Of a stretch of 40,215 nucleotides of DNA, positions 31,613 to 38,847 are shown in pieces. Source of the DNA: Hydrogenophaga sp. A37 (lineage in GTDB: Bacteria > Pseudomonadota > Gammaproteobacteria > Burkholderiales > Burkholderiaceae_C); the NCBI RefSeq assembly GCF_002001205.1, contig NZ_MUNZ01000135.1:1-40215 (forward strand). Direction: 5' to 3'. The notes beneath the pieces are model-generated. The model was not told where the DNA came from, searched no databases, and was given only the letters and a program-made list of their open reading frames with translations. The position numbers and the translations under genes are program-made. Each line of letters starts with the position of its first letter. Positions within the stretch are counted from its first letter, which is position 1.

Positions 31613-32487
31613 GGTGCGGGCGGAGAGGCCTCTGGCGCCGGGTCTGCTTCGTTGGCTGCGCTGGTCACCACGGCCGTGTCCGGCGCGGGCGCCAGGGCCT
31701 GGCGGGCCAGGTGAGCGCGGGCGCGCTCCAGCGTGCGGTTGGCTTCCAGCACGTGCATGCCGTACATGTCGGCAAAAGCTTCCACGGTTTTGCCGCTGGC
31801 ATCAAAGGCGCGCAGCAGCGCTTCTTCGCGTGCTTCGCGCGTCGCGGCCACGGCCAGCGCGTCCTGCGTGAGCTGGTTCACCTCTTCGTCGCGCCCGCGC
31901 ACGCGCTCGGCGTATTCGTCGCGCGGCAAACCCGAGGCTTCATACGCCTGCAGGATGCGCTGGCGCAGCTTGGGGCGCAGGTCTTCGCGGCTGCGCGCGC
32001 CGCGGCGGCGGAACACCTCGATCAGCGCGTGGTGCACCTGCTCGGGCGTGAGCGCCTCCACGGGCTGGCCGCTCAGATCGTGCCGCGGCAGGCCCGAGGC
32101 CACCACCGTGAGGTAGCGCGACGAGCGCGCGTGAAGCCCCAGCGCGGCCTTCAGGCTGTCTTTGTCCAGCACATCCGGGTAGGCCGCCAGCAGGTCTTCA
32201 TAGATGCCGCGCTTGAGCGGCAGCAAGGTCTCGCCAAACAGCGTGGGGACCAGCTCGGCCAGCTGGTCCAGCACCGGGTGCGGACGTGCAGGCGCCTGGC
32301 CGGCCGGGCGCTCGGTGTTGGCCGGGCGCTGCGGGCGACGACCACCACCGCTGCGACCGCCGGGGTTGCCCCCGTTGCGTCCCTCGTTGCGGCGTGGCGG
32401 GCGGGCGGCACCGGCCGGCTGCTCGGCAGGGCTCTCAGCGGATGCTGGTGCGGCGTTGTCGGGTGTGTCTTGGGCGGTGGCGTTCAT
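31609..32487 (-). CDS. ProQ/FinO-domain RNA chaperone
   Basis: 292-residue RNA-binding protein. The N-terminal ~70 residues are low-complexity and RG-rich (RPPRRNEGRNGGNPGGRSGG in part), suited to RNA contact. The ProQ/FinO domain covers about 70-185: HPVLDQLAELVPTLFGETLLPLKRGIYEDLL, DKDSLKAALGLHARSSRYL and the Arg-rich LRPKLRQRILQAYEASG. The C-terminal part is charged and helical (about 190-290), unlike the Tudor-like domain of E. coli ProQ. Global small-RNA chaperone function is inferred from the family. It overlaps the downstream MFS gene by 4 bp. A 215-bp gap with a post-stop repeat and a small hairpin separates it from the upstream regulator gene. Confidence 0.9.
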   Translation of the reverse strand: MNATAQDTPDNAAPASAESPAEQPAGAARPPRRNEGRNGGNPGGRSGGGRRPQRPANTERPAGQAPARPHPVLDQLAELVPTLFGETLLPLKRGIYEDLLAAYPDVLDKDSLKAALGLHARSSRYLTVVASGLPRHDLSGQPVEALTPEQVHHALIEVFRRRGARSREDLRPKLRQRILQAYEASGLPRDEYAERVRGRDEEVNQLTQDALAVAATREAREEALLRAFDASGKTVEAFADMYGMHVLEANRTLERARAHLARQALAPAPDTAVVTSAANEADPAPEASPPAP

Positions 32488-32555
32488 TGGAGAGCAGAAA
32501 TAGATGGGCCCCGTTTTCGGGCAAGCCCGACATCATGCCAGCCCGGCCCAGCGAC

Positions 32556-32580
32556 GAGGCCGTCGAGTCACAACGGCCTC
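32556..32580. other. GAGGCCGT/ACGGCCTC hairpin between the XRE gene and proQ
   Basis: Perfect 8-bp inverted repeat with a 9-bp loop, 120-145 bp after the XRE gene stop and about 70 bp before the proQ ATG on the minus strand. No T-run follows. It may end the XRE transcript or fold in the proQ leader. Rest of the 32488-32702 gap is the post-stop repeat and plain GC-rich sequence. Confidence 0.4.
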
Positions 32581-32620
32581 GGCAGAAACAGGCCTTCGCA
32601 GAAAGAAGGGAAGCCCTCCA

Positions 32621-32700
32621 GAACGCCGCGGAACCGGCTTCGCCGGGCCGACAGCGTTGCCCCCTTGAGGGGGTCGCGCGCAGCGCGGCGGGGGTGGGCT
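32621..32700 (-). repeat. Post-stop palindromic repeat, copy 5 (after the XRE regulator gene)
   Basis: Ends 2 bp after the stop codon at 32703. Minus-strand order: C-run, CGCCGCGCTGCGCGCG palindrome, CCCCCTCAAGGGGGC hairpin, then CCGGCGAAGCCGG. It is the most regular of the five copies and gives the clearest consensus. Confidence 0.82.
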
Positions 32701-32702
32701 TT

Positions 32703-33434
32703 CTATTTGCGCAGCTGCGCAAAGGCTTCGAATTCCCAGCTCCGCATCGCCAGCACCAGCGTGTAGCCCTCGCGGTCTTTGTCGGCCAGCTTCTGGTCGG
32801 TCTGGTGCTGTTGCGCGAAATCCTGCGCCACGCGCTGCAGCCGCTCCATGAACATCGGCGCCAGCGTGCGGCTCACCGAGCCGTGCACCAGCATCAGGCC
32901 CTCGCCGGCACCGTCGAAGCCGCCCGCGAAGTAGTCCAGCAGCGCGTGGTCGCGGAAGTAGTTCATCACCGGGCCGTGCGGCCGCCAGCGGAAGGTCTTG
33001 GCCAGCTTGAGGCGGTAGCGGTTCAGGGGCCGCAGTTCGATGATGCCGATGCGGTCGAGCTGCACCAGGTACTTCACGCAATCCGCCTCGCTCAGGCGGT
33101 AGCTCGCGGTCATCTGCTCCAGCGTCCACTGGCTGAGCACGCAGATCGCCACGAGCAACAGCTTCTTGTCGGCCACCACCGCGCGCTCTTGCTCGGCCGT
33201 CATTTCCTTCAGCAGCGGCTGCGCGTCGGCCACGCGACGCGCGAGCTCGGCGAAATCCAGTTTGAGCGCGCGGCAGATCTCGTCCACCCGCGAGAGCGAC
33301 ATGTCGCCCTTGGCCAGCATGCGCTTCACGCTCGACTCCGCCATGCCCATGGCCACCGCCAGGTCGGCGTAGGTCATCTGCGCGGCCTTGAGTTCTTTCT
33401 TGACGGCTGCGACGAGGTCGAGGGTGGTGCTCAT
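32703..33434 (-). CDS. XRE-type helix-turn-helix transcriptional regulator
   Basis: 243-residue regulator. The N-terminal XRE helix-turn-helix (about 8-65) reads KAAQMTYADLAVAMGMAESSVKRML and SLSRVDEICRALKLDFAEL. The remaining 180 residues are a mostly helical domain with VLSQWTLEQMTASYRLSEADCVKYLVQL (itself winged-helix-like), FRWRPHGPVMNYFRDHALLDYF and HGSVSRTLAPMFMERLQRVAQ, possibly ligand-sensing. ATG at 33434 is preferred; an upstream GTG at 33482 would place the coding sequence across a clear operator. Divergent from the lipid operon starting at 33563, with the operator near its own start, so it is probably autoregulated and may also control that operon. Confidence 0.87.
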   Translation of the reverse strand: MSTTLDLVAAVKKELKAAQMTYADLAVAMGMAESSVKRMLAKGDMSLSRVDEICRALKLDFAELARRVADAQPLLKEMTAEQERAVVADKKLLLVAICVLSQWTLEQMTASYRLSEADCVKYLVQLDRIGIIELRPLNRYRLKLAKTFRWRPHGPVMNYFRDHALLDYFAGGFDGAGEGLMLVHGSVSRTLAPMFMERLQRVAQDFAQQHQTDQKLADKDREGYTLVLAMRSWEFEAFAQLRK

Positions 33435-33442
33435 GGCATCGG

Positions 33443-33461
33443 GGTATCGGATGTCGATACC
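33443..33461. promoter_or_regulatory. Perfect operator-like palindrome next to the XRE start
   Basis: GGTATCG-N5-CGATACC, a perfect 7-bp inverted repeat beginning 9 bp upstream of the XRE ATG. A weaker copy with the same spacing lies at 33483-33501, centre-to-centre 40 bp (about four DNA turns). The pair is the obvious binding site for the adjacent regulator. Confidence 0.7.
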
Positions 33462-33482
33462 GGTGGTGAATGTGGTGGCCAC

Positions 33483-33501
33483 TGTATCGCAATGTGATTC
33501 C
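33483..33501. promoter_or_regulatory. Second, degenerate operator copy
   Basis: TGTATCG-N5-TGATTCC matches the primary operator arms at 6/7 and 5/7 positions with the same 5-bp spacer. It lies 62-80 bp before the ATG of the divergent CREST-like gene, so it could couple control of the XRE gene and the lipid operon. Confidence 0.5.
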
Positions 33502-33562
33502 GTTTGAAGCTGCCCGACCAGACACTGCGGGCGCTCGATTCACCCCGCCCACAGGAGCCCTC

Positions 33563-34450
33563 ATGCGATTGCCCGCCCTCAGCCCACACCGCGCCCGCCG
33601 CGCCACACCCCGCGCCCCGGCGCCGTCCGCCGAAACCGCCTTGCTCGCCTGGGCCTTCTGCCTGCTCACGCTCTGGCTCGTGGCGCTTTGGGCAGGCCCC
33701 GTCTTGCTGGACGCCCTGGGCATGGCCCTTAACCCCCATGGCCACCGCCACCTCCACGCCCACGGTCACCCCTTCGTGGACGCGCGCACGCTGCTCGGTC
33801 TGCCCAACGCCATGGACGTGCTCAGCAACCTGCCGCTCGCGCTGGCTGGCGCCTGGGGCCTGTGGACCCTGCCGCGTGTCAGCTTGCCAGAGGTCACCCA
33901 CCGCGCGACGCAGACATTCTTCGCCGGCCTGCTGCTCACCGGCTTGGGCTCAGCCTGGTACCACTGGGCGCCCGATGCGGCCGGCCTGGTGTGGGACCGC
34001 CTGGGCATGGCGGTCACCTTCGCGGGCGCCTTGTCGCTGGCCGTGGCCGAGCGCGTGGGCCAGGGTCCGGCGCGCCCCACGTTGTGGGTGGCGCTGGGCT
34101 TGGCGGTGGTGTCCGCCGCACTGCCGCAGCTGCTGGGCAATGTGCTGCCCTGGGCGGTGGTGCAGTTCGGTGGCATGGCGCTCATCGTCTGGGCCGTGTT
34201 GCAACGGCCCACGGCCGGCGCCATCGGCATCCGACTCGGCGCGCTGATCGCCTGGTACGCGCTGGCCAAGGCGCTGGAGCTGGGCGACGAGGCCGTGTTC
34301 CACACCACGGGCGACCTGGTCTCGGGCCACACCCTCAAACACATCGCCGCCGCGCTGGCCGCCTGGCCCGTTCTCGCCGCCACCAACGCCACCGGAAAAG
34401 CCGTCCGCCTGCGGCAGAATGCGGCAGACCCTGGCGCGGCCCGCGCATGA
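33563..34450 (+). CDS. CREST/alkaline-ceramidase-like integral membrane protein
   Basis: 295-residue polytopic membrane protein with about seven hydrophobic helices. The segments GLLLTGLGSAWYHWAPDAAGLVWDRLGMAV (quoted in part: GLGSAWYHWAPD and LVWDRLGMAV) and GDLVSGHTLKHIAAALAAW have the spaced Ser, His, Asp and HxxxH residues of the CREST superfamily, which includes alkaline ceramidases and PGAP3-like hydrolases that use a metal in the membrane to cleave amides or esters of lipids. A His-rich loop HGHRHLHAHGHP follows the first helix and may bind metal. AGGAG at 33553-33557 precedes the ATG. A 38-bp gap with the next gene's ribosome-binding site suggests an operon. Lipid amidohydrolase activity is inference. 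Confidence 0.72.
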   Translation: MRLPALSPHRARRATPRAPAPSAETALLAWAFCLLTLWLVALWAGPVLLDALGMALNPHGHRHLHAHGHPFVDARTLLGLPNAMDVLSNLPLALAGAWGLWTLPRVSLPEVTHRATQTFFAGLLLTGLGSAWYHWAPDAAGLVWDRLGMAVTFAGALSLAVAERVGQGPARPTLWVALGLAVVSAALPQLLGNVLPWAVVQFGGMALIVWAVLQRPTAGAIGIRLGALIAWYALAKALELGDEAVFHTTGDLVSGHTLKHIAAALAAWPVLAATNATGKAVRLRQNAADPGAARA

Positions 34451-34488
34451 ACAAGAAGCCCCGCCACCACCCGCAGGAGGAGAACCGC

Positions 34489-36423
34489 ATGTCCACCACC
34501 GCTTACGCCAGCGAGCCAGCGCACGCCAACCAGTTCGCCCTGCTCACGCAGCGCCGTTTCGGCCCCTTCTTCTGGGTGCAGTTTTTCGGCGCGGGAAACG
34601 ACAACGTCTTCAAGTTCGCCTTCACCGTGCTCGTCACCTACCAGCTGCAGGTGAGCTGGCTGCCCGCTTCGATGGCGGGGCTGGTGATCGGCGCGCTGTT
34701 CATCCTGCCCTTCCTGCTGTTCAGTGCCACCAGCGGGCAGCTGGCCGACAAGTACCCCAAGGAGGTGCTGATCCGCTTCGTGAAGAGCCTGGAGATCGCC
34801 ATCATGCTGCTGGCTGGCTGGGGCTTCATGCACCAGCAGGTGCCGCTGCTGTTGGGTTGTGTGTTTCTCATGGGCCTGCACTCCACGCTTTTTGGCCCGG
34901 TGAAGTTTGCCTACCTGCCACAGCACCTGAGCGAGCGCGAGCTGACCGGGGGCAATGGCATGGTCGAGATGGGCACCTTCGTCGCCATCCTGCTCGGCAA
35001 CGTGGCGGGCGGCCTGCTGATCGCCATGCCGCTCGTGGGCCCCACCTACGTCGCCGTCGCCTGCCTGCTGCTCGCCGTGATCGGCCGGGTGCTGGCGCAG
35101 GCCGTACCTGTGTCACCCGCCACCGACCCGGCCCTGCAGATCAACTGGAACCCCATCACCGAAACCTGGCGCAACCTGAAACTCGCGCACGGCAACACCG
35201 TCGTCTTCCGCTCGCTGCTGGGCATCAGCTGGATGTGGTTCTTCGGCGCCGTGTTCCTGAGCCAGTTCCCCAGCTTCGCGCGCGACGTGCTGCACGGCGA
35301 CGAGCAGGTGGCCTCGCTGCTGCTCGTGGTGTTCTCCATCGGCATCGGCATCGGCGCACTGCTGTGCGAAATCCTGAGCCGCCGCCATGTGGAGATCGGC
35401 CTCGTGCCGCTCGGCGCCATCGGCATGAGCGTGTTTTCCATCGACCTGTACTTCGCCTCGCGCGGCCTGCCGCCGTCCACCGTGGCGCTCACGCTCGGCC
35501 AGTTCATGGCCGAGACCGCGCACTGGCGCGTGCTGGCCGACCTGGCGCTGCTCTCGCTGTTTGCCGGCATCTACAGCGTGCCCATGTACGCGCTGATCCA
35601 GATGCGCAGCCAGCCCACGCACCGCGCCCGCATCATCGCGGCCAACAACATCTTGAACGCGCTGTTCATGATCGGCAGCTCGGTGCTGGCGGGGGCGCTG
35701 CTCAGCGCGGGCGTGAGCATTCCGCAGCTCTTTCTGCTGGTCGGTCTGGCCAACGCCGTGGTCGCGTTCTACATCTTCATGCTGGTGCCCGAATACCTGC
35801 TGCGCTTCGTGGCCTGGGTGCTCTCGCGCTTGATCTACCGGTTCGATGTCAAGGGCGACCTGAACATCCCCACCGAAGGCGCCGCCGTGCTGGTCTGCAA
35901 CCACGTGAGCTTTGTCGACGCCGTGCTGTTGATGGCCGCGAGCCCGCGCCCGATCCGCTTCCTCATGGACCACCGCATCTTCAAGGTGCCGGTGTTGGGC
36001 TGGCTGTTCAAGCTGGGCAAGGCCATCCCGGTGGCGCCGCAGAAAGAAGACCCGGCCGCCTACGAAGCCGCGTTCCGCGAAGCGGCCCAGGTGCTGCGCG
36101 AAGGCGACCTGCTCGGCATCTTTCCTGAAGGTGGCATCACCCGCGACGGCACGCTGCAGCCCTTCAAGGGTGGCATCGCCAAGATCCTGACGCAGGCCCA
36201 GGCCGATGGCGTGCCGGTCAACGTGGTGCCCATGGCGCTCACCAACCTCTGGGGCTCGTACTTCAGCCGGGTCGAACTGGCCGGCGGCGAACCGACCGCC
36301 ATGGTCAAACCGTTCCGCCGTGGCCTGTTCAACCGTGTGGGCTTGAACGTGGGTGAGGCGGTGCCCGCGGGGGCCGTGACGCCCGATGCGCTGCGTGAGC
36401 GTGTGGCCGGCCTGCTCGCATAG
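34489..36423 (+). CDS. MFS transporter fused to a lysophospholipid acyltransferase (LplT-Aas-like)
   Basis: 644-residue fusion. Residues about 20-425 are a twelve-helix MFS permease resembling the lysophospholipid flippase LplT (FFWVQFFGAGNDNVFKFAFTVLV in part, SGQLADKYPKEVLI, LHSTLFGPVKFAYLPQHL). Residues about 440-640 are a PlsC-type acyltransferase with His472 and Asp477 in NHVSFVD, a IRFLMDHRIFKVPVLGW strand and FPEGGITRDG at 545. The acyl-ACP synthetase domain that ends the full LplT-Aas fusion is absent, so acyl donor must be acyl-CoA or acyl-ACP made elsewhere. It would flip a lysophospholipid inward and reacylate it. AGGAGG lies about 8-14 bp before the ATG. Next gene starts 28 bp on. 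Confidence 0.93.
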   Translation: MSTTAYASEPAHANQFALLTQRRFGPFFWVQFFGAGNDNVFKFAFTVLVTYQLQVSWLPASMAGLVIGALFILPFLLFSATSGQLADKYPKEVLIRFVKSLEIAIMLLAGWGFMHQQVPLLLGCVFLMGLHSTLFGPVKFAYLPQHLSERELTGGNGMVEMGTFVAILLGNVAGGLLIAMPLVGPTYVAVACLLLAVIGRVLAQAVPVSPATDPALQINWNPITETWRNLKLAHGNTVVFRSLLGISWMWFFGAVFLSQFPSFARDVLHGDEQVASLLLVVFSIGIGIGALLCEILSRRHVEIGLVPLGAIGMSVFSIDLYFASRGLPPSTVALTLGQFMAETAHWRVLADLALLSLFAGIYSVPMYALIQMRSQPTHRARIIAANNILNALFMIGSSVLAGALLSAGVSIPQLFLLVGLANAVVAFYIFMLVPEYLLRFVAWVLSRLIYRFDVKGDLNIPTEGAAVLVCNHVSFVDAVLLMAASPRPIRFLMDHRIFKVPVLGWLFKLGKAIPVAPQKEDPAAYEAAFREAAQVLREGDLLGIFPEGGITRDGTLQPFKGGIAKILTQAQADGVPVNVVPMALTNLWGSYFSRVELAGGEPTAMVKPFRRGLFNRVGLNVGEAVPAGAVTPDALRERVAGLLA

Positions 36424-36451
36424 CGGCCATCGTTTACAAGGGACGTTGACC

Positions 36452-37090
36452 ATGTCGATCTATCAATTGAAGCCCGCATTTCAGAACCTGCTGCGCCCGG
36501 GCGTGGTGCGCCTGCACGCCTGGGGTGTAACCGCCAACCAGGTCACGGTGCTGGCCTGTGTGATCTCGGTCGCGCTCGGGTTGGGCCTGTTCTTTCTGGC
36601 GCCACCGCCGCAGGCCTTTGCGCTCATTCCGCTGTGGATGTTCGTGCGCATGGCGTTCAACGCGGTAGACGGCATGCTGGCGCGCGAACACGGTCAACAG
36701 ACACCGCTGGGCGCGTTCCTCAACGAGCTCACCGACGTGGTGTCCGACGCCGCGCTGTACCTGCCTTTTGCGCTGGTGCTGCCGGGCAACCCCTTTTGGC
36801 TCGGGCTGGTGATCGTGCTGGCCGGGCTGTCCGAGTTCGCGGGCGCGCTGGGCCCCACCGTGGGGGCCAGCCGCCGCTACGACGGCCCCATGGGCAAGAG
36901 CGACCGGGCCTTCGTGTTTGGCGCGCTGGGTCTGGCGCTCGCGCTGGGCATTCCCATGCCCGGCTGGACGGCGCTGCTGATGCCGGTGCTGGCCTTGCTC
37001 ATCGCGCTCACCACCGTGCGCCGCGTGCGTTCGGCCCTGGCCGAGCGCCATGTTTCTTCTTCAACAACCACAACAAAAGGGCGTTCATGA
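36452..37090 (+). CDS. ynbA: CDP-alcohol phosphatidyltransferase, YnbA-like
   Basis: 212-residue membrane enzyme with about six helices that would join a CDP-activated lipid to an alcohol. The active-site stretch is NAVDGMLAR, eight residues, then GAFLNELTDVVSD. Compared with the textbook motif DxxDG(x)2AR(x)8G(x)3D(x)3D, the first and third Asp are Asn here while the second and fourth acidic positions remain. From memory, E. coli YnbA has the same Asn pattern and the flanking RMALNALDGMLAR, so this looks like a subfamily trait rather than damage. MSIYQLKPAFQNLLRP and GPMGKSDRAFVFG also agree with YnbA. The stop codon overlaps the start of the next gene (ATGA). Confidence 0.88.
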   Translation: MSIYQLKPAFQNLLRPGVVRLHAWGVTANQVTVLACVISVALGLGLFFLAPPPQAFALIPLWMFVRMAFNAVDGMLAREHGQQTPLGAFLNELTDVVSDAALYLPFALVLPGNPFWLGLVIVLAGLSEFAGALGPTVGASRRYDGPMGKSDRAFVFGALGLALALGIPMPGWTALLMPVLALLIALTTVRRVRSALAERHVSSSTTTTKGRS

Positions 37091-38847
37091 ACACCACACG
37101 GCCGGTACAAGAGTGCCGCTTTTCCACCCACGACGGGGCTTCGCTGTTCTACCGGCACTGGCCGGCCACGGCGGCACAGCGGCGGGGCGCGGTGGTGTTG
37201 TTTCACCGGGGGCATGAGCACGGCGCGCGCATGGCCCACCTGGTGGATGAACTGAACCTGCCCGAGTTCGACTTCTTCGCCTGGGACGCGCGCGGCCATG
37301 GCCGCTCGCCGGGCCAGCGCGGCCACAGCCCCAGCTTCGCCACCTCGGTGCGCGACGTGCAGACCTTCGTGGACCACATCGCGTCTGAACACGGTGTGGC
37401 ACAGACCGATCAATACGTCATTGCGCAAAGCGTGGGCGCGGTGCTGGTGTCCACCTGGGCGCACGACTACGCCCCCGCCATCCGCGGCATGACGCTGGCC
37501 TCACCCGCGTTCAAGGTGAAGCTGTATGTGCCCTTCGCGCGCGCCGGCTTGGCGCTGATGCACAAGCTGCGCGGGCTGTTCTTCGTGAACAGCTACGTGA
37601 AGGCCAAGTTCCTTACCCACGACCCCGAGCGCATTGCCAGCTACGAAGCCGACCCCCTGATCTCGCGCCCGATCGCGGTCAACATCCTGCTTGATCTGTA
37701 CACCGCGGCCGAGCGCGTGGTGGCCGACGCGCAGGCCATCGTGGTGCCCACGCAGCTGCTCATCTCGGGCGCCGACTGGGTGGTGCACCACAAGCCGCAG
37801 CACCGGTTCTTCGAACGCCTGGGCAGTGCGGTGAAAGAGAAGCTGGAGCTGCCGGGTTTCTTTCACGACACCCTGGGCGAGCGCGACCGCGCCAGTGCCC
37901 TGTTGGCCTTGCGCGGCTTCTTGCTCAAGCAGTTCGACGCCCCCGCCGCACCGGTCAACCTGCTGCAGGCCGACCAGCGCGGCGCTACGGCGGACGAGGC
38001 GCGCACGCTCGCCGAACCACTCTCGCCGCTGTCCCCGCGCGGCCTGTACTGGGCCAGCACACGGGCCGGTCTCAAGCTCGGTGGCCTGCTGTCCGACGGC
38101 GTTCGCCTGGGCCATGAGACCGGTTTCGACTCCGGCAGCACGCTGGACTACGTGTACCGCAACCAGGCCAAGGGCGTGCCGCTGGTGGGCGCCCTGATCG
38201 ACCGCGCGTATCTGGACTCCATTGGCTGGCGCGGCATCCGCCAGCGCAAGCTGCACGTCGAAGAACTGCTGCGCGACGCCATGCAGCGCCTGACCGCCGC
38301 CGGGCGCGAGGTGCGGCTGATGGACATCGCCGCCGGCCATGGCCGCTACGTGCTCGATGCCGTGGCCAGCAGCCCGGTGCCGGTGGCCTCGGTGCTGTTG
38401 CGCGACTACAGCGACATCAACGTGCGCGACGGCCAGGCGCTGATCGCGCAGCGCGGCCTGCAGTCCACCGCCCGTTTCGAGAAGGCCGACGCCTTCGACC
38501 GCGCCCAGGTGGCCAGCGCCACGCCGCGCCCCACGCTGGTCACGGTCTCGGGCCTGTACGAGCTGTTCCCTGACAACGCCATGGTCGCCCGCTCGCTGGC
38601 CGGTGTGGCCGACGCGGTGGCGCCGGGCGGTTACCTGGTCTACACCGGCCAACCCTGGCACCCGCAGCTGGAGATGATCGCGCGCGCCCTCACCAGCCAC
38701 CGCCAGGGCCAGGCGTGGGTGATGCGCCGCCGCACGCAGGCCGAGATGGACCAGCTCGTGGCCGCTGCCGGCTTCAGAAAAATCACGCAGCGCATCGACG
38801 AGTGGGGCATCTTCACCGTGTCGCTGGCGGTGCGCGAGGCGGCATGA
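37087..38847 (+). CDS. ynbC: Alpha/beta hydrolase-methyltransferase fusion, YnbC-like
   Basis: 586-residue two-enzyme protein, the size of E. coli YnbC. Residues about 10-290 are an alpha/beta hydrolase of the monoacylglycerol-lipase kind: VVLFHRGHEHGARM, FFAWDARGHGRSPGQRG, nucleophile Ser115 in IAQSVGAVL, and a Ser-Asp-His layout completed by SGADWVVHHK and GFFHDTLGE. Residues about 390-586 are a class I SAM-dependent methyltransferase with motif I MDIAAGHGRYVLDA (412-425) and VTVSGLYELFPD. No signal peptide. It starts inside the stop of ynbA and its own stop overlaps the next start, so the three genes are translationally coupled. Likely cleaves or transfers an acyl group and methylates a lipid or head group; substrates are unknown. 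Confidence 0.88.
   Translation: MNTTRPVQECRFSTHDGASLFYRHWPATAAQRRGAVVLFHRGHEHGARMAHLVDELNLPEFDFFAWDARGHGRSPGQRGHSPSFATSVRDVQTFVDHIASEHGVAQTDQYVIAQSVGAVLVSTWAHDYAPAIRGMTLASPAFKVKLYVPFARAGLALMHKLRGLFFVNSYVKAKFLTHDPERIASYEADPLISRPIAVNILLDLYTAAERVVADAQAIVVPTQLLISGADWVVHHKPQHRFFERLGSAVKEKLELPGFFHDTLGERDRASALLALRGFLLKQFDAPAAPVNLLQADQRGATADEARTLAEPLSPLSPRGLYWASTRAGLKLGGLLSDGVRLGHETGFDSGSTLDYVYRNQAKGVPLVGALIDRAYLDSIGWRGIRQRKLHVEELLRDAMQRLTAAGREVRLMDIAAGHGRYVLDAVASSPVPVASVLLRDYSDINVRDGQALIAQRGLQSTARFEKADAFDRAQVASATPRPTLVTVSGLYELFPDNAMVARSLAGVADAVAPGGYLVYTGQPWHPQLEMIARALTSHRQGQAWVMRRRTQAEMDQLVAAAGFRKITQRIDEWGIFTVSLAVREAA

Noticed and set aside
33435..33482. GTG start adding 16 residues to the XRE regulator
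   Set aside because: It would place the coding sequence over a perfect operator palindrome and adds no helix-turn-helix residues.
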